A stretch of DNA of 64,000 bases. Origin: Aurantiacibacter luteus. GTDB taxonomy: Bacteria > Pseudomonadota > Alphaproteobacteria > Sphingomonadales > Sphingomonadaceae. The translations under genes were made by a program, and so were the position numbers. The DNA is taken from assembly GCF_001010945.1 (NCBI RefSeq), contig NZ_LBHB01000001.1, positions 1,276,292-1,340,291 of the forward strand. Direction: 5' to 3'. Of the stretch, positions 18,133-30,429 are shown one piece after another. The notes under the pieces were generated by a model. The model was given only the letters and a program-made list of their open reading frames with translations. It was not told where the DNA came from and did no database searches. Within the stretch, counting starts at the first letter, position 1. Every line of letters begins with the position of its first letter.

Positions 18133-19008
18133 ATGGAAATGACCGAGGTACGCCAGTTGTGGCGCGGCGAAGCAACTCTTGGAGAGGGGCCGGCCTGGGA
18201 TTCCCGGCGCGGCGTGCTTTGGTTCGTCGACATCAAGCAGCGCCATGTTCTCTGTTACAGCCCGCGCGACGGCGAGGTGCAACGTTGGGCCGCACCCGCG
18301 CAGGTCGGCTGGGTTCTCCCCACAGCCGGCGAAACCTTGCTGACCGGTTTGCAAACCGGCCTCGCGCTGTTCGATCCGCGTGACGGCAGTTTCACGCATC
18401 GCGCCGATGTCGAGGGCGATCTGCCCGGCAACCGGCTAAACGATGCGACGGTGGCACAGGACGGGTCGGTCTGGTTCGGCTCGATGGACGATCGTGAGAC
18501 TGCGGTGAGCGGGCGTTTCTATCGCTGGGATGGCAATCGCGTGGTCGACTCCGGGCTTTCTCCGGTCGCCATTACCAACGGCCCATGCCTTTCGCCTGCC
18601 AATGATCGGCTCTACCACGTGGATACGATCGGCGGACGCATTGACGTGGCCACGCTGGACAAAAACGGCGCGGTCGAATGCGTCGAGGAGTTTGCGCGTA
18701 TCGATCCGGCCGACGGGCATCCCGATGGGGTCAGCATCGATTCTGCAGGAAACGTCTGGCTCGGCCTGTGGGGCGGCTGGCGGGCGCGGCTGTATTCGCC
18801 AACCGGAGAAATCCTGCGCGAGGTGCGGCTGCCAGCATCCAACGTAACCAAAGTCGCTCTCGGCGGTCCCGATCTGACAACGGCCTATGTCACCACCGCG
18901 CGCGCCGGATTGACCGATGCGCAACTTGCCGAGCAACCCGACGCGGGCAGCCTGTTTGCCTTTGACGTCGATGTACCGGGCCTGCCGCTGCCGCCCGCGC
19001 GCTTGTGA
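18133..19008 (+). CDS. SMP-30/gluconolactonase-family sugar lactonase
   Basis: A 291-residue six-bladed propeller of the SMP-30/regucalcin/gluconolactonase family. Metal-site segments are visible: LGEGPAWD near residue 14, [17 protein letters not shown] and [14 protein letters not shown]. It should open the L-arabino- or D-galactono-lactone made by the dehydrogenase at 13037-13981, giving the acid used by the IlvD/Edd dehydratase. ATG at 18133 follows GGGAGAGG. There is no signal peptide, so it is cytoplasmic. It ends 3 bp from the convergent GH127 gene with no terminator hairpin visible. Confidence 0.87.
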   Translation: MEMTEVRQLWRGEATLGEGPAWDSRRGVLWFVDIKQRHVLCYSPRDGEVQRWAAPAQVGWVLPTAGETLLTGLQTGLALFDPRDGSFTHRADVEGDLPGNRLNDATVAQDGSVWFGSMDDRETAVSGRFYRWDGNRVVDSGLSPVAITNGPCLSPANDRLYHVDTIGGRIDVATLDKNGAVECVEEFARIDPADGHPDGVSIDSAGNVWLGLWGGWRARLYSPTGEILREVRLPASNVTKVALGGPDLTTAYVTTARAGLTDAQLAEQPDAGSLFAFDVDVPGLPLPPARL

Positions 19009-19011
19009 TTT

Positions 19012-21369
19012 TTAACCCTCGGGCTCCATCATGCGCACCTCGTAAAGTAGCGCATGCTCCCGCAGTGCGCGGACGCCGATGACAGCCTCGGCTCGCCCCT
19101 GTTCGCCGACCGGGGGCAAGGAAAAGGAAAGGGTGACGAACCCGTCGCCCGGCGACGGCTCCGGCCAAGCCAATTCAAGCGGCGCGCCATCCACCGTTAT
19201 GCCGAACGGACGAGCGGCATCGGCACTGAACACCGTCACTTGCAGCACGGCGTCGCCCGGTCGGCGAGCCAGAGTCATGCGCATCTCGTCGCCGGGCGGC
19301 AGCCGCCGCGCGGCCCTGCCATTCCAGTTTACCACCTCGCTTCGGCCCGGAACGAAATCGTGGTCGCGCTCGGGTTGCATTTCGCCGAGATAGAGCGTGT
19401 CGACGGTCCGCCGGGACAGCGCCTGTGCAGCTTCTTGCGAGCGAATGTATTCACCCCGCCGCGCAGCCCATTCCGCCGAAGTAAAGGTGGGGAAGTAGAC
19501 GGCGCTGCGCCGGTCGTACTGCCGGAAGAACGGTTTCAGAAAGAGCGTTTCCCCCAGCCCGCCCTCGGTCGTGAATACCCCGGATTTGGAGGCGGACCGC
19601 AACGCGGCGGCTGGATTGCCCTGCCCTGCGACGAGGACCGGGCCGGTGCCGACAAAGTCTTCGTCGGCCGGGCCAAGATCGGCAGCCAAGATCAGCGGCC
19701 CGCGGGTGAACGCAAGGATCGAAGGGTCGTCAGGTACGCGCTCGACGCCCAGCGTCATGGGTAGGGTCAGGTCGACCGTATCGCCCACATCCCAAGGCCG
19801 CGTTATGCGAGAGTATCCGTCTGCCATCTCGGTTTCGACCGGCACGCCGTTCACGGCAATCTGCGGCGCGGCGCTCCAGGCGGGGATGCGCATGGCCAGC
19901 GTCGTCGCACGAAGAGAGGGACGGCTCACGGATAACCGCACACTGCCTTCGTCTGGCATGGCGCTCGCCATGCGCCAGCCCAGCTCACGCTCCGGCCAGT
20001 CGAGCGACGAGGGAATGAACAGGTTAACGAAGAGCGTGCACGCCGCGGCGTCGTGCCACCAGATGGAATCGGCATGCTTGGCGTGGCTCTCCATTCCCGA
20101 CCCCACGCAACACCAGAAGCTGTCCTCGGGGTCCGAATATATGCGCCTGGCCCCTGCAGCGAGCGGCATGAAGTAGACAAAGCGGCCATTGTCGGGGCGT
20201 TGGTGCGCCATTATGTGGTTGATCTGCGCCTGCTCGTAGAAATCAAACCACCGCGCATCGGGCTGCCAGCTGTACAAATGCCGGGTGAGCTTGAGCATGT
20301 TGTAGGTGTTGCATGCCTCGCACGTCGCCTCGCCGATGCGATGCGCGCGCTGGTCCGGTGGCCCGAAATGCTCGCGTTCCGAATTGCCGCCGATCACGTA
20401 GCTGTGATGCTGCGTCACGCGCTTGTGAAAGAATTGCGCGGCCCCTGCATAGCGCGCATCAGGTGCGACTTCGTGCAGACGCGCCAGGCCGATGACCTTG
20501 GGAATCTGCGTGTTGGCGTGCAGGCCTTCGAGCCGGTCCTCCTGCGCCACCAGCGGATCGAGCACGGCGCGGTGATAGATGCGCCGCGCCAGTCGCAGCC
20601 AGCGCCGGTTTCCGGTCAGCGCAAAGGTGTCGGCGTAGCTTTCGTTGAGACCGCCGTGCTCGGCGTGCAGAACCCGCTGCATCTGCTCGTCGTCGAGTGG
20701 CTCGAGCACCTCGGCGAGATAGGTCGACATGCCCAGCAGGATCGGCATCGCCGACTGCCGTCTTGCGAGGCGATAGGCGTCGATAAGCCCGGCGTGGATC
20801 TTGTGCCAGGTGTAGAGCGGAACCCACCCACCGTTGAGATCGAAGCCTCCGCTGCGAATGTCGCCGCGGCGCACTTCTTCGAACACGATCTTGCCGTCCA
20901 CGATCTCGCCGTCCCGCTCGACAGTCGTCCCACCGATGTAACCATCGCCGTGTGCCGACTGGATTTGGGCCATCTGCGCCAGCGCATGGTCGAGATTGGC
21001 AGCGAGTTCGACATCACCGGTATTGGCGACCAGCAACGAGACCGCGCTGAGCCAATGGCCGAGCGAGTGCCCGGCGATACCCATCGCCTCCCACCCGCCG
21101 TAGACCGGAGCGGGCGGCTCGAGCCCCGCGGATAGGTAGAAGTTGTGCAGCAAGCGCTCGGGATCGAGCGAGGCGAGATAACTGCGGTTGGCGGCCTGGG
21201 CGTCGGCAAAGATCGACGGCGCCAAACGCACCTTGTCGAGAGGAACAGGCTCGACGAGGGCTGTAAGATAACCGCCCGTCGCCGCTCGCAAGGCCCCCGC
21301 CGGGATGGTACCGGCGAGGGCGAGCGAACTCACCCCCGCCAACCATCGACGGCGATCGACTTGCACCAT
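19012..21369 (-). CDS. GH127-type beta-L-arabinofuranosidase, Tat-exported
   Basis: A 785-residue DUF1680/GH127-type enzyme (the related GH146 cannot be excluded). Zinc and catalytic cysteines are in place: EATCEACNTYNMLKL and SFWCCVGSGMESHAK, matching the Glu/Cys/Cys-Cys site of known beta-L-arabinofuranosidases. The N-terminus from ATG 21369 is a twin-arginine signal (DRRRWLAGVSSLALAG). An (alpha/alpha)6 barrel is followed by beta domains. The substrate is beta-linked L-arabinofuranose, as on arabinogalactan proteins, extensins or pectic side chains. It starts one base after the stop of the permease gene, so the two form an operon. Confidence 0.87.
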   Translation of the reverse strand: MVQVDRRRWLAGVSSLALAGTIPAGALRAATGGYLTALVEPVPLDKVRLAPSIFADAQAANRSYLASLDPERLLHNFYLSAGLEPPAPVYGGWEAMGIAGHSLGHWLSAVSLLVANTGDVELAANLDHALAQMAQIQSAHGDGYIGGTTVERDGEIVDGKIVFEEVRRGDIRSGGFDLNGGWVPLYTWHKIHAGLIDAYRLARRQSAMPILLGMSTYLAEVLEPLDDEQMQRVLHAEHGGLNESYADTFALTGNRRWLRLARRIYHRAVLDPLVAQEDRLEGLHANTQIPKVIGLARLHEVAPDARYAGAAQFFHKRVTQHHSYVIGGNSEREHFGPPDQRAHRIGEATCEACNTYNMLKLTRHLYSWQPDARWFDFYEQAQINHIMAHQRPDNGRFVYFMPLAAGARRIYSDPEDSFWCCVGSGMESHAKHADSIWWHDAAACTLFVNLFIPSSLDWPERELGWRMASAMPDEGSVRLSVSRPSLRATTLAMRIPAWSAAPQIAVNGVPVETEMADGYSRITRPWDVGDTVDLTLPMTLGVERVPDDPSILAFTRGPLILAADLGPADEDFVGTGPVLVAGQGNPAAALRSASKSGVFTTEGGLGETLFLKPFFRQYDRRSAVYFPTFTSAEWAARRGEYIRSQEAAQALSRRTVDTLYLGEMQPERDHDFVPGRSEVVNWNGRAARRLPPGDEMRMTLARRPGDAVLQVTVFSADAARPFGITVDGAPLELAWPEPSPGDGFVTLSFSLPPVGEQGRAEAVIGVRALREHALLYEVRMMEPEG

Positions 21370-21370
21370 G

Positions 21371-22705
21371 TCAGGCCAGGGTTTCGTCGGCCCCCTGCGC
21401 GGCGAGATTACCTTCCGGCAGCGCATTGGTGGGCTTGGAGCCGTAGAGCGCGTACCAGAGCACGTAGACTTCGCAGGCTACAGTCAGCCAGAAGCTGGTC
21501 TGGAGACCATAGGCATCCGCGAGCAGGCCTTGGATGGCCACCAGTGCGCCGCCGGCGATCGCCGTGATCAGCAGGCCCGAGCCTTCCTCGGTCAGCGGGC
21601 CCAGTCCCTTGATGCCCAGCGCAAAGATCGCCGGGAACATGATCGAATGGCCAAGCCCGACAAGGATCAGGCACCACAGCGCAAGCTGTCCCTGCAGGGT
21701 CGCCGCGCCGATCATTACTACCATGGCGAACAAGGCAAAGCAGGCGAGCACGCGGCTCGGACTGAAGCGACTCATCAAATAACTGCCGGCAAACCGTCCG
21801 ACCATCATGCCGCCCCACATCATCGTGAGATACTTCGCCGCATCGGCGGGCGTGATCCCGCCGATTTCCGGCAGGATGGCGAAGTTGATGAAGAGGTTGG
21901 CAACGCCGATTTCAGCGATCAGGTAAATGAAGATCGCCGGAATGCCGTAGACCAGATTCTTGTGCGACCACAGCGACAGCTTCTTGCGCTCTTCGCGATT
22001 GGCCTTGCGGGTGCTTTCGCCCATCTGCGGAAGGTTGGCGCGCCAGATGATGAAGACGATGATTGCGAGGACGATCGCGACGAGCAGGTAGGGCAGCTGT
22101 GTCGCCTGAGCGTCCGCGATGCGTTCCGCAGCGGTCAGCTCGGTCCCGGCCAGCGAGGTGCCGCCGGTGGTTCGCGAAAGGATGAGGTAGCCGCCGAAAT
22201 AGGGCGCGAAGAACGTGCCCATCGAGTTGAAGGCCTGCACCAGCGTGAGGCGCGATTCCGAACTCTCCGCCGGTCCGATGACCGCCACGTAGGGGTTGGC
22301 CGCGACCTGCAGGAGGGTAATTCCGCTCGCAATGACGAAAAGCGAGATCAGCGTGACCGGATAGGAGATCAGCTCCGCCGCGCCGATCATGCCGAGCGCG
22401 CCGAGCGCCATCACCGTCAGTCCGATGATCAGTGCCTTCTTGTAACCGATGCGCTCGATCAGGAAGGCCGAAGGCATACCCATCACGCCATAGGCGATGA
22501 ACCAGACCGATTCGATGACGGTCGTCTGGAAGTAGTTGAGCTCGAAGACGCTGCGCAGATGCGGCAGGAGCGTTCCGTTGATGACGGTGATGAAGCCCCA
22601 CATGAAGAACAAGCTGGCGAGCAGCGCCAGCGCCCTGCCGTACGGCTGTGTCGCTCCACCGGACGCAGGCGCGACACGGGCACTGGTATTTGTTGGCACT
22701 GGCAT
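21371..22705 (-). CDS. FucP/GluP-type MFS sugar:H+ symporter
   Basis: A 444-residue major facilitator permease of the fucose permease group with about 12 membrane helices. Typical signatures are LFFMWGFITVINGTLLPHL, AYGVMGMPSAFLIERIGYKKA and VAANPYVAVIGP. It is the only inner-membrane sugar transporter in the locus and probably brings released L-arabinose, D-galactose or L-fucose into the cytoplasm. The start at 22705 has GGAG nine bases upstream and a hydrophilic N-terminus. It is first in an operon with GH127 and is divergent from the epimerase gene across operator 22765-22775. Confidence 0.9.
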   Translation of the reverse strand: MPVPTNTSARVAPASGGATQPYGRALALLASLFFMWGFITVINGTLLPHLRSVFELNYFQTTVIESVWFIAYGVMGMPSAFLIERIGYKKALIIGLTVMALGALGMIGAAELISYPVTLISLFVIASGITLLQVAANPYVAVIGPAESSESRLTLVQAFNSMGTFFAPYFGGYLILSRTTGGTSLAGTELTAAERIADAQATQLPYLLVAIVLAIIVFIIWRANLPQMGESTRKANREERKKLSLWSHKNLVYGIPAIFIYLIAEIGVANLFINFAILPEIGGITPADAAKYLTMMWGGMMVGRFAGSYLMSRFSPSRVLACFALFAMVVMIGAATLQGQLALWCLILVGLGHSIMFPAIFALGIKGLGPLTEEGSGLLITAIAGGALVAIQGLLADAYGLQTSFWLTVACEVYVLWYALYGSKPTNALPEGNLAAQGADETLA

Positions 22706-22764
22706 CGTCCAAGGCTCCCGTATTTTTGCAATGCGACCAAATTCGCCACTTGCAAATTTTCGAT

Positions 22765-22775
22765 ATGTCTGACTA
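22765..22775. promoter_or_regulatory. GntR/FCD-type operator between permease and epimerase genes
   Basis: ATGTCTGACTA lies between the divergent starts at 22705 and 22836. The core GTCTGAC is exact; the flanks are weaker than in other sites. Confidence 0.5.
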
Positions 22776-22835
22776 TATCGAAATCGCAAAGGCGGTCAAT
22801 CGCTAAAAGTGCCGGAACTACGGGAAGGGGCATGC

Positions 22836-23987
22836 ATGACAAAAGTGTACAAATGGGCGGCGCTGGCGCTTGCGTCACTGGCGCATGGGGCCCTGGCGGC
22901 CGCGTCGAGCGCTTCCACGGCAGAGCGCGGCACCTTCGATCGCCTGCCATCGGGCGAAGCAGTCGAGGCGGTGACGCTCACCGGCACGAACGGTGTCAGT
23001 GCCAAGATTATCACCTTCGGCGCCACCTTGCAGGAATTCAACGTGCCCGACCGCGAGGGGCGCGTCGCCGACATAACCATCGGGCATGACAACATCGCCG
23101 CCTATCTCGAAACACCCAACTACTGGGGCCAGACGATCGGGCGTTACGCCAACCGCATCGCCGGTGGGCGCTTCTCGCTCGACGGACGGAACTACCAGCT
23201 CACGCTCAATAATGGCGTCAATTCGCTCCACGGCGGGGCCGAGGGTTGGGATATGCGCAACTGGCGCATCGTGTCGGTCGATGAAGACGGGCCGGTTGCG
23301 AGCGTCACCCTCGCTCTTAGCAGCCCCAACGGCGACCAAGGCTATCCCGGCACCGTAAATGCGCGCGTGACCTACAGTCTCGACGACCGCGGGTCGCTCA
23401 CCATTGCCTTCGAGGCGACGACCGATGCGCCGACCATCATCAACATGACGAACCATGCGCTGTTCAATCTGGGCGGCGAGGGTTGGCCTTACGGCACCTA
23501 CGACCAGCGCCTGACCATCCCCGCCAGCCAATACCTGCCGGTGGACGCGACGCTGATTCCCACCGGAGAGCGCCGCGGAGTGGAAGGCACAGTCTTCGAC
23601 TTCCGCAATGGCCGCATGATGTACGACGGCGTTCGCGACGGAGCGGACGAACAGATCGTGCTCGGTCACGGATGGGATCACAACTGGATCCTCGACAAGG
23701 GTCGAACGGCGCGCCCCGAACTCGCGGCGCGGGTCGAGCATACGCTTTCCGGCCGTGTCCTCGAGGTGCTGTCCACCGAACCGGGCCTGCAATTCTATTC
23801 GGGAAACTTCCTCGTCGGCGAACTGGTCGGCGAAGACAATTTGGTGTTCCGGATGGGCGACGGGATCGCGCTGGAGCCACAGCTTTTCCCGGATACACCC
23901 AATCAGTCCGATTTCGGGTCAGCGCGGCTTGATCCCGGACAGACCTATCGCCACACGATGATCTACCGCGTTTCCGTCGCGGGCTGA
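22836..23987 (+). CDS. galM: Aldose 1-epimerase (mutarotase), exported
   Basis: A 383-residue galactose mutarotase-like protein. It has GQTIGRYANRIAGGRF, the His of NNGVNSLHGG and the MTNHALFNLGG block, with the catalytic Glu near LEPQLFPDTPNQSDF. It interconverts alpha and beta anomers of released sugars. The start at 22836 has GGGAAGGGG upstream and gives a signal peptide (ALAAASSAS), so it acts in the periplasm before uptake. It precedes the IlvD/Edd dehydratase gene by 13 bp, forming a two-gene operon. Confidence 0.88.
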   Translation: MTKVYKWAALALASLAHGALAAASSASTAERGTFDRLPSGEAVEAVTLTGTNGVSAKIITFGATLQEFNVPDREGRVADITIGHDNIAAYLETPNYWGQTIGRYANRIAGGRFSLDGRNYQLTLNNGVNSLHGGAEGWDMRNWRIVSVDEDGPVASVTLALSSPNGDQGYPGTVNARVTYSLDDRGSLTIAFEATTDAPTIINMTNHALFNLGGEGWPYGTYDQRLTIPASQYLPVDATLIPTGERRGVEGTVFDFRNGRMMYDGVRDGADEQIVLGHGWDHNWILDKGRTARPELAARVEHTLSGRVLEVLSTEPGLQFYSGNFLVGELVGEDNLVFRMGDGIALEPQLFPDTPNQSDFGSARLDPGQTYRHTMIYRVSVAG

Positions 23988-24000
23988 GGAGTAACCCAAG

Positions 24001-25803
24001 ATGTCCGCGTCCCCCTCGCCCGGATCGAAGCTGCGCAGCCGCGCCTGGTTCGACAACCCGGACAATGCCGACATGACTGCTCTCTATCTCGAGCGGTACA
24101 TGAACTTCGGGCTTACCCTTGAAGAGCTGCAAAGCGATAAGCCGATCATCGGCATCGCCCAGACCGGCAGCGATCTTTCGCCCTGCAACCGTCACCACAT
24201 CGTATTGGCCGAGCGCGTGCGCGAGGGCATTCGCGAGGCAGGCGGCATCGCCATCGAATTTCCCGTCCATCCTATCCAGGAGACTGGCAAGCGGCCGACA
24301 GCGGGGCTGGATCGCAACCTTTCCTATCTTGGCCTGGTCGAAGTGCTTTACGGCTATCCCCTCGATGGCGTGGTGCTGACGATCGGCTGCGACAAAACGA
24401 CACCGGCCATGCTGATGGGCGCGGCAACGGTGAATATCCCGGCAATCGCGCTCTCCGTCGGGCCCATGCTCAATGGCTATTTCAAGGGCGAACGCACGGG
24501 ATCGGGCACGATCGTCTGGAAGGCGCGTGAGCTACTGGCCTCGGGCGAAATCGACTACCAGGGCTTTATCCGCCTCGTCGCGTCCTCGGCCCCTTCGACC
24601 GGCTATTGCAACACGATGGGCACGGCGACCACGATGAATTCGCTGGCCGAGGCGCTGGGCATGTCGCTTACCGGATCGGCAGCCATTCCCGCGCCGTACA
24701 GGGATCGGCAGGAAGTAGCCTACCACACCGGCAAGCGCGCAGTGGAACTGGTGAACGAGGACGTCAAACCCTCGGACATCATGACCAAGGATTCCTTCGC
24801 CAACGCCATCCGCGTCAATACCGCCATCGGCGGTTCGACCAACGCGCCGATCCACCTGGCGGCGATCGCCCGCCACATCGGTGTCGATCTCGACATCCGC
24901 GAGTGGGAAACGTTGGGGCTCGACATTCCACTGCTGGTGAACATGCAGCCGGCGGGCGAATATCTCGGCGAGGACTACTACCGTGCCGGCGGCGTCTGTG
25001 CCGTGGTGGGCCAGCTCATCAAGCAGGGCTTGATCGCGGAGAACGCCATGACGGTTAACGGCAAGACCATCGGCGAGAACTGTCGGGGTGTCGAGATCGA
25101 GGACGAGCGGGTCATCCGGCCCTTCGACAATCCGCTGCGCCCAGCGGCGGGCTTCGTCGTGCTCTCGGGCAACCTGTTCGATTCCGCAATCATGAAGACC
25201 AGCGTGATCTCAGAGGAATTTCGCGGCCGCTACCTGTCCAACCCCGATGACCCGGATGCGTTCGAGGGAACCGCAGTAGTGTTCGACGGGCCCGAGGAAT
25301 ACCACGCCAAGATCGACGATCCTGCTCTCGGCATCACGCCAGAAACGATCCTGTTTATTCGCGGCGTGGGCCCGGTGGGCTATCCGGGCAGCGCCGAGGT
25401 GGTGAACATGCGCCCGCCGACCTACCTGCTGAGCGAAGGGGTTCATGCCCTGCCTTGCGTGGGCGACGGTCGGCAATCAGGGACCAGCGGTAGTCCCTCG
25501 ATCCTCAACGCCAGCCCCGAAGCTGCCGCCGGCGGCGGCCTCGCCCTGTTACGGACCGGCGACCGTATCCGCATCGATCTTCGCGCGAAGACCGCCAACA
25601 TGCTTGTCTCCGACGAGGATCTGGCCGAGCGACAGCGGCAGCTGGAAGCCGATGGCGGTTACAGCTATCCCGCGAGCCAAACTCCGTGGCAGGAAATCCA
25701 GCGCAATTATGTAGGACAAATGTCGTCGGGTGCGATCCTTGAGGGTGCGGAGAAATTTCAGCGCATCGCCCAGGAACGAGGTTTGCCGCGCGACAGCCAC
25801 TAG
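24001..25803 (+). CDS. IlvD/Edd family sugar-acid dehydratase (L-arabinonate / D-galactonate)
   Basis: A 600-residue iron-sulfur dehydratase of the pentonate/hexonate branch of the IlvD/Edd family. Cluster cysteines are in [18 protein letters not shown] and [15 protein letters not shown]; the Mg-binding and C-terminal [13 protein letters not shown] motifs are intact. It should convert L-arabinonate to L-2-keto-3-deoxyarabinonate. No separate enolase-type galactonate dehydratase is present, yet the galactose-specific kinase and aldolase are. This enzyme may therefore serve both sugar acids, which have the same C2-C4 configuration. It follows the epimerase gene by 13 bp. Confidence 0.85.
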   Translation: MSASPSPGSKLRSRAWFDNPDNADMTALYLERYMNFGLTLEELQSDKPIIGIAQTGSDLSPCNRHHIVLAERVREGIREAGGIAIEFPVHPIQETGKRPTAGLDRNLSYLGLVEVLYGYPLDGVVLTIGCDKTTPAMLMGAATVNIPAIALSVGPMLNGYFKGERTGSGTIVWKARELLASGEIDYQGFIRLVASSAPSTGYCNTMGTATTMNSLAEALGMSLTGSAAIPAPYRDRQEVAYHTGKRAVELVNEDVKPSDIMTKDSFANAIRVNTAIGGSTNAPIHLAAIARHIGVDLDIREWETLGLDIPLLVNMQPAGEYLGEDYYRAGGVCAVVGQLIKQGLIAENAMTVNGKTIGENCRGVEIEDERVIRPFDNPLRPAAGFVVLSGNLFDSAIMKTSVISEEFRGRYLSNPDDPDAFEGTAVVFDGPEEYHAKIDDPALGITPETILFIRGVGPVGYPGSAEVVNMRPPTYLLSEGVHALPCVGDGRQSGTSGSPSILNASPEAAAGGGLALLRTGDRIRIDLRAKTANMLVSDEDLAERQRQLEADGGYSYPASQTPWQEIQRNYVGQMSSGAILEGAEKFQRIAQERGLPRDSH

Positions 25804-25806
25804 GCT

Positions 25807-26325
25807 CTACCAGCCGGCGGACGTATCAGGTGTAACAGCCTGTCTGGCGAGCACGTGCGGATCGCTGGCGAGCGCGTGAAGGTAGCGAAACCGCTCGTCT
25901 GTGCCGTGGTCGAGTTCGCGCAGCAGCCCTTCCTGCGCACCCGTCAGCGCGAACTCAGCGTAGCCACGGTCGCGCAAGCACTGGTGCACGGTTTCAACCA
26001 TCACGCCCTGCAGGGCCGGCACGTTGCCGCGGAAGCTGCGCTGGTAGACCATGTTGTAGTCGCGCAGCATGTCGTAGAGGTCCGCCCCGTCGCCCCTGAT
26101 ATCTAGATCCCGCTCCTGCTGGCGCACACCCCGAAGGATCTCGGCCAGTTCTTCGCGCTCGGAAATATTCTGGGTCGCGCCGAGCATGGCGCACTCAATC
26201 GAATCGACCCGGTAATCGATAAATGGCACGTCCGCCTTGCCCCACGAAATCTCGGGCTCCTGCGGCGCGCTGGCACAGGCTGACAGGATGGCAACGGCAC
26301 CGATCGACAGGGTGCGCTTCTTCAT
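25807..26325 (-). CDS. Hypothetical lipoprotein
   Basis: A 172-residue protein with a lipoprotein signal (lipobox LSAC at about residue 17) and an otherwise soluble, charged alpha-helical sequence with two more Cys residues. No family is recognised. It lies 15 bp downstream of the GntR regulator gene on the same strand, so it is probably co-transcribed with it. It converges on the dehydratase gene with only 3 bp between stops. A role in sensing or in envelope handling of the polysaccharide would be speculation. Confidence 0.6.
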   Translation of the reverse strand: MKKRTLSIGAVAILSACASAPQEPEISWGKADVPFIDYRVDSIECAMLGATQNISEREELAEILRGVRQQERDLDIRGDGADLYDMLRDYNMVYQRSFRGNVPALQGVMVETVHQCLRDRGYAEFALTGAQEGLLRELDHGTDERFRYLHALASDPHVLARQAVTPDTSAGW

Positions 26326-26340
26326 GATGCTCCTCCCCGA

Positions 26341-27102
26341 TTACCCGGCCAGAGCCGCCTGCGTGTCGCGTTCAGCGTTGACGATCAACTCGACAGTTAC
26401 CTCGCGCGCCCTTGGGCCGTCGCCGCCGGCGATAGCTTCGAAGAGGGCGCGATGTTCCTCTATGGGGTCGCGCGGACACTTCGACTGTCGATATTTAAAA
26501 TAGGTGGTCCAACGTACGGCCGCGCCGATGCTGGCCGACAGGTTGACCAGCAGTTCGTTATCGGTCGCCTCAAGAATGGCCGCATGAAATTCCTGATCGG
26601 CGAGCTGGCCTTCGGCCGTGGACAGCTTGTAGCGGGCCATCTCCTCGATCGCGTGACCCATCACCGCAAGTTGGCGGGCCGTCTTCTTCTTGGCCGCAAG
26701 TTCCGCCGCCGCCGGTTCGACGATCAGGCGCAGCTCGAACAGGCTCTGCACGAATTTTGGCGGCGGCGCGGCCTCGAACATCCATTCGAGCAGCGTCGGG
26801 TCGAGCAGATGCCAGGAATCGCGATCCTTGATCCGCGTGCCGATCTTCGGCTTGCTCTCGATCAGGCCGCGCGCGGACAGCATCCGCAGCGCCTCGCGCA
26901 CCACGCTGCGCGAGATCCCGAACTTCTCGGCAATCTCGATCTCGCCGGGCAGAATGTCTCCGGGCTGGTGCTGCCCGGTGACGATTGCCACGCCGAGATC
27001 GCGCGAAATCTTGACGTGCGATGGCTCTTTCTTGGTGGCGGGCACAGATGCCTCCCAGGTTTGCATGACTAATCCGCCGGGATCTATGAGCCTTGCAGCC
27101 AT
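26341..27102 (-). CDS. GntR family regulator, FCD (FadR) subfamily
   Basis: A 253-residue transcription factor. A winged-helix N-terminal domain shows GDILPGEIEIAEKFGISRS followed by VVREALRMLSARGLI. A helical FCD ligand domain (about residues 105-240) carries the acidic/His metal-site positions typical of the subfamily (FHAAILEATDN). FCD regulators usually bind sugar acids or keto-deoxy acids and leave TNGTNNNACNA operators. Eight such palindromes lie across this locus, including one in its own divergent promoter (27160-27170), so it is the likely repressor of the whole set and autoregulated. The start could also be the ATG at 27067; 27102 is kept. Confidence 0.88.
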   Translation of the reverse strand: MAARLIDPGGLVMQTWEASVPATKKEPSHVKISRDLGVAIVTGQHQPGDILPGEIEIAEKFGISRSVVREALRMLSARGLIESKPKIGTRIKDRDSWHLLDPTLLEWMFEAAPPPKFVQSLFELRLIVEPAAAELAAKKKTARQLAVMGHAIEEMARYKLSTAEGQLADQEFHAAILEATDNELLVNLSASIGAAVRWTTYFKYRQSKCPRDPIEEHRALFEAIAGGDGPRAREVTVELIVNAERDTQAALAG

Positions 27103-27139
27103 GGGGAAGCAACCTTTTTCAGCGCCGTTTGACGCTTGA

Positions 27140-30424
<3,285 letters not shown>

Positions 30425-30429
30425 ATACC

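Noticed and set aside
25709..25719. Operator-like ATGTAGGACAA
   Set aside because: It fits the palindrome pattern loosely but lies inside the conserved end of the dehydratase coding sequence, far from any promoter.
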